From Austropuccinia psidii (Eukaryota; Basidiomycota; Pucciniomycetes; Pucciniales; Sphaerophragmiaceae): a stretch of 64,000 nt of DNA. The notes below the pieces were generated by a model. The model ran no database searches and was not told where the DNA came from. It saw only the letters and a list, made by a program, of their open reading frames with translations. The DNA lies in contig JALGQZ010000002.1 of assembly GCA_023105745.1 (NCBI GenBank), forward strand, positions 46,970,497-47,034,496, given 5' to 3'. Position numbers and translations under genes: made by a program. Of this stretch, positions 23,120 through 34,988 are shown piece by piece; the first letter of the stretch is position 1, and every line of letters starts with the position of its first letter.

Positions 23120-23723
23120 TTGGTGCATACCAGAAATGGAAGAAACAATTCAGTCCAACCAGATGGTTGTGGAAAAAGAAGAGGCAAGTCTTTCTCAAGA
23201 AATACACATCTGGAGGATTCCAGATTTTCCCCCCCTTCCCCAAGATCTGCATCCACAAACGTGGATGTGAACTCTGAGTCTGAACTAATTCAAGATAATA
23301 TTTCAAGGACTGCTTTATTTTCAGGTGGAAGAAACAGAAATTTATCAATGCCAATTCAAGAATTGGTACAGAGCAGCCAAAGAGGAGGAGTGGGAAATAT
23401 GCCCAAGCCTTTGGCAGGGGGCCATGAACTCCTAATTACACATCAAGAGCTTTCTGGGTCAGGAGAAGACCGTAGAGCCCTTAGGAGGATGGAGCTCATT
23501 GTCTTCCAAATAAAAGTTCAAAAAGATGAAGAACTGGTTGAAAAATCAAAGTCTTTTATCCATAGACCAGATGAAGGAGTTGAAAATGACCCAACTTTGG
23601 AGAAAGAAGGCCCAGTGGCATCTACCAGCTGCAGAAGTCTCCAAGGACAACCCCAAAAGACCTAAGAAGAATCAGAAAGGTCCCAAGAAACATCAGGGCA
23701 AAGGCAAAGGCAAAGAGAATTGC
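23120..23723 (+). pseudogene. gag of element C, part 1
   Basis: Aligned with the Gag N-terminus of A and B (HTRNGRNNS against PTRSGRNYS), but the start codon is TTG where B has ATG. It is open to a stop at 23665 and continues in another frame. It breaks off at 23723 in attgc, the left target duplication of element D. The reading resumes at 33413. Confidence 0.85.
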
Positions 23724-25154
23724 TGTCAGGATGATACTATGATAAAGGTATAACTAGGCTAATTACAACTTTAACTGTGTATGTGACACGACAGAAAATG
23801 ATTTAAAAAAAGATTTATAAAGGTTTATAATAAGATAAAAGGGTTCTACTATTGAGAAATAGTGGTGGTGAGTGCTGTTGAGAACCCTGGGTGCAGGCTT
23901 TATCTGTTGGATTACAATAATAAAGTCTACAATAATTAAAGATTATACTTATACCTGATTATTTAACCAAGAGTAAAACTGTTTTTGACAGTTTACTATG
24001 TAGGTTATTTAAGAGCAGGATGAGGAGAGGATTTTGGCTGTGAAAAGCCCTCCTTTTATCCTGAAATTGGGGTGGAAAGGCTGCTAGACCTTTCCACGTA
24101 GAGGAAGTGAAGATTTTTCACTCTCTATGACAGACTTGTGGTTTGCAAACAGCCTGTATACCCTGTATTGGGCTCAGATGTGGTTTTGAAACCACATCTG
24201 GGCGGTTTTCACCAATACAGGGTGAAAATTTTCATCTGGGGACCTCACAGCCTGATTCTGACGTGTATGACACGTAGAATGCTGTACAGAAACTGTATGG
24301 GACCCCAGTATTGACTGACATATGAGGTATTGAAGTAAAAACATGCTTCTTTGTCTATTTGACACCTCATATTCATGGTTATGGGATATTATCCCATGGT
24401 AAGGCTGTATCTGACAGCAGGTGGGAGTTTGACCTTAAAATGGTCATAACTCTGTCAGTTTTTGAGATATCAAGCTCAAAGTTGGTCCATTGAATAGCTC
24501 TGTATGAGCTCTACACAGTGGTACCCAACTTGACATGGTTATCATTAAATATGGCAAAGTTATCCCATGTACAAGTATTTTTGTACATTGGCGTGGTCTG
24601 GGCAAAAGCTGTATTAAGCTTGTTTGGCCAATACCTTCTGTTGTAGTTGAGTTATGAGGAAATGGATGGCACCATCAGATAGCCCTGATTGTGCTCTTTC
24701 CAAAAAGACCCCACTTTAGGTATCTCACACTAAAACTGTGAAAGTTAGATGAGAGGTGAATGTTTTGTTCACCCTTATTTGGTCTGAATTTGACCATAAC
24801 TCAAGTAATACTGGTGCTAGCTCAGTTTGGTTAGTACCATTAGATAGCCCTGGCTTAGGGCTTCATTTTGAATACCCATTTGATGGGTTTAAGCCTCTCC
24901 TTCTAGATTTTAGATGAGAGGTGAAAATTAAGGTTTATGCTCAGCAATAACTTTGAGCAGGAATAACTTTGTTATTTCTTGTCCTATGGTGATGGGACTT
25001 ATATTTTCAGAAAGAGGTGAGTTTCCTCTTTCGTTTGATACCTTTTGAGCTAATTTGGCTGAGCTCCATGTTTTGGTGGTATTTTGGCTATACCATTGGT
25101 GTATGGTATTTTGGTTGTCATGCTTGTGCTCTGGTTTTGAGTCACAGGCTGACA
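23724..25154 (-). repeat. 3' LTR of element D
   Basis: 1431 bp, same length as the right LTR and nearly identical. It lies downstream of the minus-strand gag-pol and is preceded (minus strand) by the polypurine tract at 25155-25166. Frames at 24174-24365 and 24928-25155 are shadows. Confidence 0.95.
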
Positions 25155-25166
25155 TACCCTCCCTCT
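25155..25166 (-). other. Polypurine tract, element D
   Basis: On the minus strand AGAGGGAGGGTA abuts the start of the 3' LTR (TGTCAGCC). Confidence 0.8.
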
Positions 25167-25178
25167 AAAAAAGGCTAA

Positions 25179-28154
25179 TCATAGATGAGACTTTTCAGTC
25201 CTCCTAGAGGCTCTGAATCTCCACAAATGAAGGTTCCCATCTGGTATGGCATCCTCTGCCAACCATTTGTCTTTGTCAGCTGTCTGGTTCTTGAATCTGA
25301 CTAGATATTGTCTCTGATCCTTCCCATTAAGTCTGATTTTTCTGGCCCTGATGATTTTACTCACAGGTCCAGGAGAGTCTTCTACTTCCACTATTTCTGG
25401 TGGAGTGATGTTTTTCTTCCTGGAGGGGAATTTATCCTCCTCTGTTTGGAAGTATGGTTTGACCAGGCTCACTGGAAAGACTGGGTGTTTCCTAGAAAAC
25501 TCCTCAGTGAGCTTGACCTCTACTGCATTCTTCCCTATCAACTTAATGATAGTGAAGGGCCCTACAAATGAGTCTCTCATTTTCTTTGGTCCTTTGAGAT
25601 TGTTAAAGTTCAGTGTAGACACTAACACCTGGTCCCCTTCCTTGAGGTCAGGTTCCATATGTGATTTGTCCCACCTTTGCTTGTTATACTCTTTGGCCTC
25701 AGCTATGCATTTGGCAGCAGTATCACAGGCTTTCTTCCACATATCATGGAAGTCTTTGGCTGTGGGGTGGATGGTCAGAAGATTTTTCTTCAAGTGATCC
25801 ACAGGTAACAGGGGTTTCCACCCTTTCTCTACCAGTGCAGGTGTTTTTCCTGTGGTAGAGTGCTGGCTTGTATTATAAGCCAGTTGGACTGCTGGTAAGA
25901 GGGTGACCAAATCATGGGTGTATCCCCCATGGTCCTTGTATTCCATGCCATAGGCACAGAACCTCCTGAGGATGTCCTCCATTGTTTGGATCATCCTCTC
26001 AGCTAGGCCATCTGTTTGTGGATGGTAAGCTGTGGAAAAAGCAAGCTTGGTGCCAAGCATGTCATATAAATTGGCCCAAAATTCAGATGTGAATTTTGGG
26101 TCCCTGTCACTAATTATGATCTTAGGGACTCCACAGGTGGATATGATGTTATTCCAAAATAACAGAGCAGTGTCCATGGCTGTGTCCTCTTTATGGCATG
26201 GTAGACATCTCATGCTCTTGCTTAACCTATCAACTATGATTAGGCAGGCATTGTAGTTTTCTTTTCCTCCTGGGACAAGTCCTGTGACCCAGTCCATGTT
26301 GATGGTTTCCCATGGGTGTTTGGGTTCTTCTATGTGTTGAAGCAACCCATATTTCTTCCCATGTTTTCTATTTGCATTTTGGCATCTTTCACAACTGTTG
26401 ATGTATTCACTCAACTCTTGCTCCCACTTGGGCCACCAAGCTGTGCTTGCTACCCTCTCTTTAGTCCTGTCCTCACTCATGTGTCCCATATAGGGGCAGT
26501 CATGGCATTCCGGCAGGATTAAAGAGATGTGATCTCTGTCTATCACTGTGAGTGCACTGGTGTGCTTTTCTCTGTGATAAATCAGGCCATCTATAAGGAA
26601 GAATTTATTGTCCTTATAGGCCCTCAACCAGGGTTCCTCCAGCTGGGTTTCCAGTTCTGGGCTCCTGTATTTTTGTTGAAGGAGTTGGAGTAGTATTCTA
26701 CACTGTTGGTGTTTAGCATAAGATTTCAGTACTGCATTGAAAAATTCATTGTGCAATTCTGAGGAACTTATTCCCAGTATGGGTGTTTCTGTCCCTTCTG
26801 AATCAGTGTTTCCACTGTCAAGGGTACCACTACCTGGTGCCCATTCAGAGAATCTGAAGTTTTTCTTCCTATTTATTTCCATAAAATGGATAGGAATTTT
26901 TGCAGCAACTTCAGGGTCATAAGCTGGATTGCTTTTGACATTGTCCAGTGGCCATCTGCTAAGGCCATCTGCATTGGTATGGCTTTTACCTTCCTTGTAT
27001 ATGATGGTCATGTTCCCTCTATACTCCTGGATGGCTATTTGCCATCTCAGCATGTGTCTATTAGTAGTATTCATGTTTAGTAAAGACTTCAAGGCTGTAC
27101 AGTCTGTGTAGACTTCAAAGACTGCACCCTCCAAATAATAATGGAGTTTTTCTAGAGCCCAGACTAGACATAGACATTCTGTCTGGGTGGCCCCATACCT
27201 GGCTTCTGAATCTTTCAGCTGCCTGGAGATGTAACATATTACACCTTCTCTTGGTTCACCATCCACAATTTGTCTTTGGTGAAGGGCTGCTCCCAAGCCT
27301 TGGCTGCATGCTGCATCTATATATAACCTGAATGGTAGTTCAAAGTCAGGCAAGATAAGCACAGGTGCATTTGTGAGTTCATATTTGATCCTCTCATATG
27401 CATCCCTCCTTTCCTTGGTTATTTCAAAAACTACGTCCTTTGAGCATAACTTGTATAAACTACTAGTTATGTGGGCAAAGTTTTTGATGTGGTTTCTATA
27501 GTAGCTAGCAAATCCAAGGAAAGATTGCATCTCTTTGATGTTCTTTGGTACTGGCTTTTGCAGTACTGCTCCTACTTTGTTCTGGTCAATTGCCAGACTA
27601 AGGCCTGAGACTTTGTGTCCTAGAGCTAGTAGCTCTTGTTGGCCAAAATTACACTTTTTAAGTGAAATTTTCAGATTGATGGGTGTACATTTACTTAGCA
27701 CTCTGTCTATGTATTGTACATGGTCTTCCCATGTCTCTGAGTATATAATGATATCATCAATATACACTACCATCCAGCCTTCCATTATTTCTTCTTGAAA
27801 TATGGTGTTCATCATCCTTTGGAAGTGTGCTGGTGCATTCTTGATGCCAAACGGCATCCTGGTGTACTCATATATGCCCATATGGCATATAATTCTGAGT
27901 AATTTCATGGAGTTTGGTTTAACTCCATTTTGGTGGAAGCCCTTCATACAATCCATCTTGGTTATGTATTTGGCTTTGGCCAATTTATCCAAGGCATGAG
28001 GTATCCTTGGTATAGAATACCTGTCTGCTTTTGTGTAGTTGTTCAGGGCTCTGAAGTCTCCACACAATCTAGACTTGCCATCATGCCAGGTGATTAGGAC
28101 AGGAGTGGTGATTTCCACTATTTCATTATGTCCAATCTTCCTAATGACATCCAT
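25179..28154 (-). CDS. RT-RNase H-integrase-chromodomain polyprotein of element D (second half of gag-pol)
   Basis: A 991-codon frame encoding the replication enzymes of a Ty3/gypsy chromovirus. RT occupies roughly residues 1-215 with the catalytic YIDD at 131-134. RNase H follows, with acidic residues D280, E326, D351 and D396. Integrase has the zinc-binding H551, H558, C588 and C591 and a catalytic triad D621, D683 and E719, with exactly 35 residues between the last two. A GPY/F-type module (SFVGPF) lies at about 858-900, and a chromodomain at about 932-983 ([15 protein letters not shown]). The frame is continuous with the upstream gag-protease frame; one TAA at 28164-28166 and three codons separate them, so the ATG at 28154 is probably not a natural start. 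The product would normally be made as part of one polyprotein. Confidence 0.93.
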   Translation of the reverse strand: MDVIRKIGHNEIVEITTPVLITWHDGKSRLCGDFRALNNYTKADRYSIPRIPHALDKLAKAKYITKMDCMKGFHQNGVKPNSMKLLRIICHMGIYEYTRMPFGIKNAPAHFQRMMNTIFQEEIMEGWMVVYIDDIIIYSETWEDHVQYIDRVLSKCTPINLKISLKKCNFGQQELLALGHKVSGLSLAIDQNKVGAVLQKPVPKNIKEMQSFLGFASYYRNHIKNFAHITSSLYKLCSKDVVFEITKERRDAYERIKYELTNAPVLILPDFELPFRLYIDAACSQGLGAALHQRQIVDGEPREGVICYISRQLKDSEARYGATQTECLCLVWALEKLHYYLEGAVFEVYTDCTALKSLLNMNTTNRHMLRWQIAIQEYRGNMTIIYKEGKSHTNADGLSRWPLDNVKSNPAYDPEVAAKIPIHFMEINRKKNFRFSEWAPGSGTLDSGNTDSEGTETPILGISSSELHNEFFNAVLKSYAKHQQCRILLQLLQQKYRSPELETQLEEPWLRAYKDNKFFLIDGLIYHREKHTSALTVIDRDHISLILPECHDCPYMGHMSEDRTKERVASTAWWPKWEQELSEYINSCERCQNANRKHGKKYGLLQHIEEPKHPWETINMDWVTGLVPGGKENYNACLIIVDRLSKSMRCLPCHKEDTAMDTALLFWNNIISTCGVPKIIISDRDPKFTSEFWANLYDMLGTKLAFSTAYHPQTDGLAERMIQTMEDILRRFCAYGMEYKDHGGYTHDLVTLLPAVQLAYNTSQHSTTGKTPALVEKGWKPLLPVDHLKKNLLTIHPTAKDFHDMWKKACDTAAKCIAEAKEYNKQRWDKSHMEPDLKEGDQVLVSTLNFNNLKGPKKMRDSFVGPFTIIKLIGKNAVEVKLTEEFSRKHPVFPVSLVKPYFQTEEDKFPSRKKNITPPEIVEVEDSPGPVSKIIRARKIRLNGKDQRQYLVRFKNQTADKDKWLAEDAIPDGNLHLWRFRASRRTEKSHL

Positions 28155-28163
28155 GTCCAGGAG

Positions 28164-31034
28164 TTAATTGATATGTTTCTCAATCTCTTTCCTGGTCTCC
28201 AGACTTGCTGGGTAAGGAGGTCTCCTTAACATGGGTGGATAAGGCCTTTCTACATCCAGATATAGTTCTATATCATGGCCGTTGATCTTGCCTAATGGTT
28301 CTCCACCAATGGCAAATGCTGGTCTATTCTTCCTCAGCATCTTCAGTAAACTTAGCTTTTGTTTACTGGTGAGGGTAGTGCTAAACTGTCCCTCTCTGAA
28401 TTCTTTCAGAAGTTCTTCCAGTGGTTCCTGAGAAGATATCTGGTATATATCAAGAGAAAATCTCTTTTCCTTGTTAGTACCAATGGTAATATGCCTATTT
28501 TTACTATTGTAAATATCTATGCCATACATCCTCTGGTAATCTGTTCCCAGTAAAAACCCTTGGATGTGGGCATCTTCAAGCACTACAAACTCTGGGTTGA
28601 GTCTGATATTACCTTTTCTGTGGGGTATAATTATCTCTTTGATAATTGTCCCAATAGAGGTCATCTTTCCAGATGCACTCTTAAAGTTCTTTGCCCTGGT
28701 GGGCAAGAGTTCTTTTTCCCAGTTTGGGAAGTGGTTATCCAGATAATTTCTGGCCACTATGGAGCAGTGTGCTCCACTGTCAATGATCAGTGGGTGCTGA
28801 GCATTGTCAATACATACAGTCATTTTTGTGGCTGTTCCATGTATATATGCCATTCCTTTGGTTGGTGTAACCAGGAATGTTTGTGCATCTTGTGTATGTT
28901 TACACAAGTTCTTGTTGGCAGTGTCTTGTGGCATGCCTGCTTCCAACTGTATATCCTGGATTTCTAGTGGGGTTTCCTCTTGGTATTCCACTAGAAATTC
29001 CTCTCTTGGGTCTTGATCCTCATCAGATGGTTCTCTAATGGCATCACCCATAGAGTCTGATTCAGAATCCTCTGTTGGAGGTTCTTCTTCAGGGACCTTT
29101 TCTATAGCATAGGCTTTCTTCTTTGCTTTTGGACAGTTGTTGGCATAGTGGTCTGTTGAACCACAATTGTGACAAGAATTCTTCTTCTTTGCCACTTCTG
29201 CCACTCTTTCTCTGGGTTTTTCTTTAAACTCTACCCTGAAAGGTTGTTTCTCTTTGAAACTATTGCTTCTATATGGGGTGAATTTCCCTATATTAGTCCT
29301 TTTCCTTATGTCTTGTAAGGTATTGGCTATATCATCTAGAGTGCAATTTTGGTTGCATCTGCACTTTACTGCATGCTCTAGTTCTCCTGGCAGTTGTGTC
29401 AGAAGTTTATGATTCCTCATTTGAATGTTCATTTGAGGATCAATGGCTTTAATTCTTTTAGACTGTCTAAGACACCACTCATATGGATCTTTGTCCACAG
29501 AGTATTTGTCATTTTCAAATGACATGATCTTTTGCCATATCCAAGTTCCATTACTGTACTTTTGGATTATTTGACTCTTCCACCATGGCCAATTTCTTCT
29601 GCCATGGATTTCTTTCATTTCAGTGTACCATATACTTGCATGACCTTTAAATTCAGTATTCAGTCTAGCAGTAATCCAGTAATCTGGTATGCTTGGTACA
29701 TCAATGAAGAGTCCATCAATATAATCTATGAGTTCCATATGATCATATTCCCCTGATCCAGAGAATTTGGGCCAGCTTGAGGCCTCAGGAAGCTGTTTCA
29801 AGGCTTCCTTCTCTGAATACGACATGCCATCTCCATCCTGGTATTGTGATGGAGATCTTGCCTTATTCAACAATATGGCATCTGGTTTGATGTCATCTGG
29901 TTGATATGGATTCTCCATAGCTTGGCCTTGTGGTTGGGGCTTTAAGCTATGGTAGGCATCAAACAATTTGTTTATGTCTTGGTTCAGACACTCCCTGTCC
30001 CTGCTGCTATGGTGTTGTTCTTCAGAGACTTGATTCAGTCTCTTGTTGGTTTCTTCAGAGGCTTTGCTCAGTTGAGCATATCCTTCCTGAAGGTTTTTAA
30101 CTATCTGCTCCAATGAGGCTTGAGTTTTTCTCATCCTCTCTTGGGCAGCTGCAAATTCTGCAGCCTGCTTTGCAGATTGCTCAGCATATTGGGACATTTG
30201 CAACCACAGTGTGTCACTGTTTATGTTGCTCTCAGATGTGATAATGTTATTTTCAGTCTGAGTGGCGGTAATGTTTCTATTACTAGGACTACTGATTCTA
30301 GAGTGGTTTACAACTACTTCTGGTTCTTGTGTACTTCCTTTACCAAATACAACAGCTTCTGGATCATGGGGTCTGACTCTTTCCTCCTCTGGTTGAAGGA
30401 GGTTTTGTTCTTGCCCTTGTTTCCTTGTCTTCTCCTGGAAACTTCCTGTAATTGTGAAGAATGGTGACTCTTGGCCACTGATCTGCTGGTGTCTGAATGG
30501 TGTGAAGTCACTGGAGAGTTGATTTGGCCTGCTCCTTGTGAACCTGAAGGAATCTGAGTAGGCCCTGTCTGGGTCAACTGTTCTTCTATAGCTATGATAG
30601 TGGCTTGATTCTCCGTTATCCTCTGTTCCCTTGCCTTCAGGAGTCTGTGCTGCCTGGTAGGATTCCAACCTTTGCTGATTACCATAAGGTCTTTGAAGTC
30701 TATCTCTTTGAGACAGATCTTCTGGCAACTTGATCCCAGTTCTGCCCAGTGAGTTGCTAGGTTGAACCTCTTGTTGTCCATGCTCCATTGAAATAAATCT
30801 TTGAGGAGTTGGTGGATTTGAAGAACTTGATCCATATCCTTCCAGTCCTCTGGTTTGAGGTTTCTGTTGAATTGGGGTGTGAATGGCAAGGTTGATATTA
30901 TCTCCCTCATTGTTTTGCCATCCACCACTGTGTCCAGTGTGTCTTCTTTCAGGTCTTCTGGTTCTAGACATTCCTGCTCTATCCTCTGGCTGGTTCCTTT
31001 GGTAGCCAAGGTCTCTGAGGTATGCAGGGGACAT
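28164..31034 (-). CDS. Gag-protease polyprotein of element D (first half of gag-pol)
   Basis: A 956-residue frame. Residues 1-280 are low-complexity Gln/Ser/Arg-rich; about 283-345 look like a coiled coil rich in Gln, Glu and Ala. A retrotransposon capsid region spans about 420-590 (WPKFSGSGEYDHMELIDY, WPWWKSQIIQKY). One CCHC zinc knuckle lies at 621-634 (C621, C624, H629, C634), followed by an acidic linker. The aspartic protease has IIDSGAHCS with D752, and LLGTDY near 828-833. The N-terminal part of RT starts near 925 (ERPYPPMLRRPPYPAS). It ends at TAA 28164-28166 in the middle of RT, where A and B have glutamate, so it is most simply one nonsense change. The start at 31034 is the first ATG of the frame. 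The 244-codon frame at 30314-31048 is an overlapping shadow. Confidence 0.93.
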   Translation of the reverse strand: MSPAYLRDLGYQRNQPEDRAGMSRTRRPERRHTGHSGGWQNNEGDNINLAIHTPIQQKPQTRGLEGYGSSSSNPPTPQRFISMEHGQQEVQPSNSLGRTGIKLPEDLSQRDRLQRPYGNQQRLESYQAAQTPEGKGTEDNGESSHYHSYRRTVDPDRAYSDSFRFTRSRPNQLSSDFTPFRHQQISGQESPFFTITGSFQEKTRKQGQEQNLLQPEEERVRPHDPEAVVFGKGSTQEPEVVVNHSRISSPSNRNITATQTENNIITSESNINSDTLWLQMSQYAEQSAKQAAEFAAAQERMRKTQASLEQIVKNLQEGYAQLSKASEETNKRLNQVSEEQHHSSRDRECLNQDINKLFDAYHSLKPQPQGQAMENPYQPDDIKPDAILLNKARSPSQYQDGDGMSYSEKEALKQLPEASSWPKFSGSGEYDHMELIDYIDGLFIDVPSIPDYWITARLNTEFKGHASIWYTEMKEIHGRRNWPWWKSQIIQKYSNGTWIWQKIMSFENDKYSVDKDPYEWCLRQSKRIKAIDPQMNIQMRNHKLLTQLPGELEHAVKCRCNQNCTLDDIANTLQDIRKRTNIGKFTPYRSNSFKEKQPFRVEFKEKPRERVAEVAKKKNSCHNCGSTDHYANNCPKAKKKAYAIEKVPEEEPPTEDSESDSMGDAIREPSDEDQDPREEFLVEYQEETPLEIQDIQLEAGMPQDTANKNLCKHTQDAQTFLVTPTKGMAYIHGTATKMTVCIDNAQHPLIIDSGAHCSIVARNYLDNHFPNWEKELLPTRAKNFKSASGKMTSIGTIIKEIIIPHRKGNIRLNPEFVVLEDAHIQGFLLGTDYQRMYGIDIYNSKNRHITIGTNKEKRFSLDIYQISSQEPLEELLKEFREGQFSTTLTSKQKLSLLKMLRKNRPAFAIGGEPLGKINGHDIELYLDVERPYPPMLRRPPYPASLETRKEIEKHIN

Positions 31035-31199
31035 ATCAGTGTTTGCAAGCAGTCAAAAACTTTATGTTCTTAGGGTATTTACCTTTGACTGTGCCTTGTA
31101 CAAATTTTTTATCTGCTGAATTGGGCAGTTTGCCTTTGGAGTTTACAACTGGGTTAATAATTGTAATCTTCCCTGTACAAGTGGTTAAGGTTGGTTTAC

Positions 31200-31382
31200 C
31201 TTGTATTGAAGCAGAGTTTCATGGTTTTCTACTCCTCTGAGTGGCTATTGGTGTCCACTTCTTGGCTGTAATGAGGCCTTCACTAAGCCTTTTTCCTTTA
31301 CCCTTGCTGCCCTCTGGTTCTGAGGGTGTCACTGGTGTGTTGGCCTGTGACTGGGTTTCAAGTGGGATGTAGTTTTCTTCCA
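31200..31382 (-). other. Possible spliced leader segment, element D
   Basis: On the minus strand it is preceded by TTTTGATTCAG and followed by GTAAAC. One frame encodes an acidic start (VEENYIPLETQSQ) and a Lys/Gly-rich middle (GSKGKGKRLSEG), and stops just before the donor-like site. It sits where A, B and C have their leader segments, but similarity is weak. Confidence 0.3.
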
Positions 31383-31957
31383 CTGAATCAAAACAGGAAA
31401 AAGAGGGCTTATGTCAGTTAAGACTTCTTAAAAGGCTGGTTTTGCACGTCTAAGAATGGCCTCTGGGCTTGTATATTATTACAGTATGCCCTTGTATAAT
31501 GACAGTGTAATTGAATTAACAATTTCACGTCAAAAATACAGCTTATGGTGTCCTGTCACACTGTTTGTGTGTCAGTATCCCTCAGATACACTTGTGGTTT
31601 GCAAGTGTATTCTGTAAAAGTGGTTTGTATACAAGTGTTATTGAATTAACAATACACTTGACCACGCCTCAACTGATGGTTTTTCAGTCAGAGGTGTCCT
31701 TATTCAGTCAAGAATACAGGACTTTATTAGTGGCTTATGTGTTTTTATATGCAAAACACGCCAAAAATAATAAATTACTGTGGGTGTTAACCACGTAAAA
31801 AATACTCTTATAATATGAGTATATATAGAAAAAAGGTAAAAATATATAAAATATATATATTTAAATAGAAATTACGCCTAAAAAGGATAAAACAATGTGT
31901 TAATAAGTCATAAAAAAGAGAAAAGACTTACTTTTAAGGTCCAAAAAAAGTCAAAAA
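31383..31957 (-). other. Untranslated leader of element D
   Basis: Between the primer site and the leader segment. AT-rich, no credible frame. Confidence 0.5.
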
Positions 31958-31976
31958 CACGGCCAGGCCCCCAAAA
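31958..31976 (-). other. Candidate primer-binding site, element D
   Basis: On the minus strand TTTTGGGGGCCTGGCCGTG follows the 5' LTR directly. It shares TGG plus GGGCCTGGC with element B. Confidence 0.5.
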
Positions 31977-33407
31977 TGTCAGGATGATACTATGATAAAG
32001 GTATAACTAGGCTAATTACAACTTTAACTGTGTATGTGACACGACAGAAAATGATTTAAAAAAAGATTTAGAAAGGTTTATAATAAGATAAAAGGGTTCT
32101 ACTATTGAGAAATAGTGGTGGTGAGCGCTGTTGAGAACCCTGGGTGCAGGCTTTATCTGTTGGATTACAATAATAAAGTCTACAATAATTAAAGATTATA
32201 ATTATACCTGATTATTTAACCAAGAGTAAAACTGTTTTTGACAGTTTACTACGTAGATTATTTAAGAGCAGGATGAGGAGAGGATTTTGGCTGTGAAAAG
32301 CCCTCCTTTTATCCTGAAATTGGGGTGGAAAGGCTGCTAGAGCTTCCCACGTAGAGGAAGTGAAGATTTTTCACTCTCTATGACAGACTTGTGGTTTGCA
32401 AACAGCCTGTATACCCTGTATTGGGCTCAGATGTGGTTTTGAAACCACATCTGGGCGGTTTTCACCAATACAGGGTGAAAATTTTCATCTGGGGACCTCA
32501 CAGCCTGATTCTGATGTGTATGACGCGTAGAATGCTGTACAGAAACTGTATGGGACCCCAGTATTGACTGACATATGAGGTATTGAAGTAAAAACATGCT
32601 TCTTTGTCTATTTGACACCTCATATTCATGGTTATGGGATATTATCCCATGGTAAGGCTGTATCTGACAGCAGGTGGGAGTTTGACCTTAAAATGGTCAT
32701 AACTCTGTCAGTTTTTGAGATATCAAGCTCAAAGTTGGTCCATTGAATAGCTCTGTATGAGCTCTACACAGTGGTACCCAACTTGACATGGTTATCATTA
32801 AATATGGCAAAGTTATCCCATGTACAAGTATTTTTGTACATTGGCGTGGTCTGGGCAAAAGCTGTATTAAGCTTGTTTGGCCAATACCTTCTCTTGTAGT
32901 TGAGTTATGAGGAAATGGATGGCACCATCAGATAGCCCTGATTGTGCTCTTTCCAAAAAGACCCCACTTTAGGTATCTCACACTAAAACTGTAAAAGTTA
33001 GATGAGAGGTGAATGTTTTGTTCACCCTTATTTGGTCTGAATTTGACCATAACTCAAGTAATACTGGTGCTAGCTCAGTTTGGTTAGTACCATTAGATAG
33101 CCCTGGCTTAGAGCTTCATTTTGAATACCCATTTGATGGGGTTAAGCCTCTCCTTTTACATTTCAGATGAGAGGTGAAAATTAAGGTTTATGCTCAGCAA
33201 TAACTTTGAGCAGGAATAACTTTGTTATTTCTTGTCCTATGGTGATGGGACTTATATTTTCAGAAAGAGGTGAGTTTCCTCTTTCTTTTGATACCTTTTG
33301 AGCTAATTTGGCTCAGTTCCATGTTTTGGTGGTATTTTGGCTATACCATTGGTTTATGGTATTTTGGTTGTCATGCTTGTGCTCTGGTTTTGAGTCACAG
33401 GCTGACA
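31977..33407 (-). repeat. 5' LTR of element D
   Basis: 1431 bp, nearly identical to 23724-25154. A TATA-like GATAAAAG on the minus strand (32306-32313) is a weak core promoter candidate. Followed on the right by the target duplication attgc. Confidence 0.95.
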
Positions 33408-33412
33408 ATTGC

Positions 33413-33504
33413 CACAGGCCTTACCCACAAGGGTACAGGATCCCCAAATTGGAGCCTTCAGCCATGGACAGTGTCTTCAATATGGCCAGAACTCTCATGG
33501 AATT
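33413..33504 (+). pseudogene. gag of element C, part 2
   Basis: Gag of C continues right of element D: GCCATGGACAGTGTCTTCAA and a following stretch match A at about 2670 and B at about 18259. It breaks off at gaatt (33500-33504), the left duplication of the next solo LTR. Confidence 0.8.
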
Positions 33505-34936
33505 TTTCAGGCTGAGTCTATGATAAAGGTGTAAGATAGTATTTACAAGCTTTAACTATGACTGTGACACTGTAAAAATAGATTAAAAGAATTTGATTTA
33601 AGATAATAAGGGGTTGTAATGATGATAAAAGGGCTTTACTATTCTATAATAGTGGTGGTGAGTGCTGCTGTAAGCCCTGGGTGCAGTCTTACCAGTTGGG
33701 TTACTATAATAAGAGCTACAATACTTAAATTTAAAGTATAGCATGCAAATTTTCCAAGAGTATAGCTGTTTTTGACAGTTTTACTATGTACGAACTCAAG
33801 AGCAGGATGGGGATGCCTTTTCTGGAAGTAAAAAGGCCTCCTTTTATCCTGAAATGGGGTGAAAAGGCTGCTAGACCTTTCCACATAGAGGAAGTGAAGA
33901 ATTTCACTCTCAAGGACAGTCTTGTGGTTTACAAAGGCCTGTATAACCTGTATTGGGCTCAGATGTGGTTTTGAAAGCACATCTGGGCAGCTTTCACCAA
34001 TACAGGGTGAAAATTTTCATCTGGGGATCACACAGCTTAATTCTGACATGTATGACGTGTAGAATGCTGTACAGAACCTGTATGGGACCCCAGTATTGAA
34101 TGAACTATGAGTTATTGAAGTAAAAACAAGCTTCTTTGTCAGTTTGACACCTCATAATCATGGTTATGGATATAATCCCATGGTGAGGCTGTATTGGCCA
34201 AACTGTGAGAGTTTGACCTTAAAACAGCCATAACTTGGTCGGTTCTTGAGATATCAACCTCAACATTGGTACAGCTTGCAGCCCTGTGTGTTTCCTACAC
34301 AATGATACCTTATTTGATATGGTTATCATTACATATGGAAACGTTATCCCATGTACAAGATTTTTGTACATATGCATGTTTTAGGCAAAAACTGTATTGG
34401 GCTTATTTGACTTATAGCTTTTGTTCTCAATGAGATCTGGGGAAATGAATAGTACAATCAGATAGCCCTGATTGTTCTATTTCCAAAAAGACTCCACTTT
34501 ATGTATCTCACACTAAAACTGTAGAAGTTTGATGAGAGGTGAATGTTTTATTCACCCTTATTTGGCTTGAATTTGGCCATAACTTCTGTAATACTGGTTC
34601 TAGCTCAGTTTGGCTGGTACCATTGGATAGCCCTGACTTAGAGCTTCATTTTGAATACCCATTCGATGGGGTTAAGCCTCTTACTCTGTATTTCAGATGA
34701 GAGGTGAAAATTAAGGTTTATGCTCAGCAACAACTTTGAGCAGGAATAACTTTGTTATTCTTTGTCCTATGGTAATGGGACTTGTATATTTGGAAAGGGG
34801 TGATTTCCCTTCTTTGCTTGATACCTTTTGAGCTAATCTGACTCAGATTCATTTTTTGGTGGTATCTTGGCTATACCATTGATTTATGGCCTTTGGCTGT
34901 CATGCATGTGCTCTAGGTTTGAGTCACAGGCTGACA
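33505..34936 (-). mobile_element. Solo LTR of D type, in gag of C
   Basis: 1432 bp, alignable end to end with the LTRs of D but more diverged. It starts TTTCAGG (TG changed to TT) and ends GGCTGACA. The 5-bp duplication gaatt flanks it (33500-33504 and 34937-34941). No internal region, so it arose by LTR-LTR recombination. Same orientation as D. Confidence 0.93.
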
Positions 34937-34941
34937 GAATT

Positions 34942-34988
34942 CACAGCCAAAGAGCAGGAAAGTATGAACAGGACCTTTCCATGCAAAT
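34942..34988 (+). pseudogene. gag of element C, part 3
   Basis: About 47 bp of C's gag (CACAGCCAAAGAGCAGGAAA onward) between two solo LTRs, ending in caaat (34984-34988), the left duplication of the E LTR. Confidence 0.7.

Larger units (their letters stand above)
23724..33407 (-). mobile_element. Ty3/gypsy chromovirus D, near-intact, inserted in gag of C
   Basis: 9684 bp with two 1431-bp LTRs that begin TGTCAG and end CTGACA, and a perfect 5-bp target duplication attgc (23719-23723 and 33408-33412). The coding region lies on the minus strand, so the 5' LTR is the right one. By eye the LTRs differ at about 20 positions. Gag-pol is one frame with a single internal stop. The interior is less AT-biased than the other elements. 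By LTR similarity it is the youngest dated insertion in the window. Confidence 0.96.

Noticed and set aside
30314..31048. 244-codon minus-strand frame as a separate gene
   Set aside because: It overlaps the gag frame of D in another phase and has no counterpart in the other elements.
25308..31240. Many plus-strand frames opposite element D
   Set aside because: They are antisense shadows of the long minus-strand gag-pol frame.
33505..34936. A third full D-type element
   Set aside because: There is no internal region and the flanking gaatt duplication closes directly around one LTR, so it is a solo LTR.
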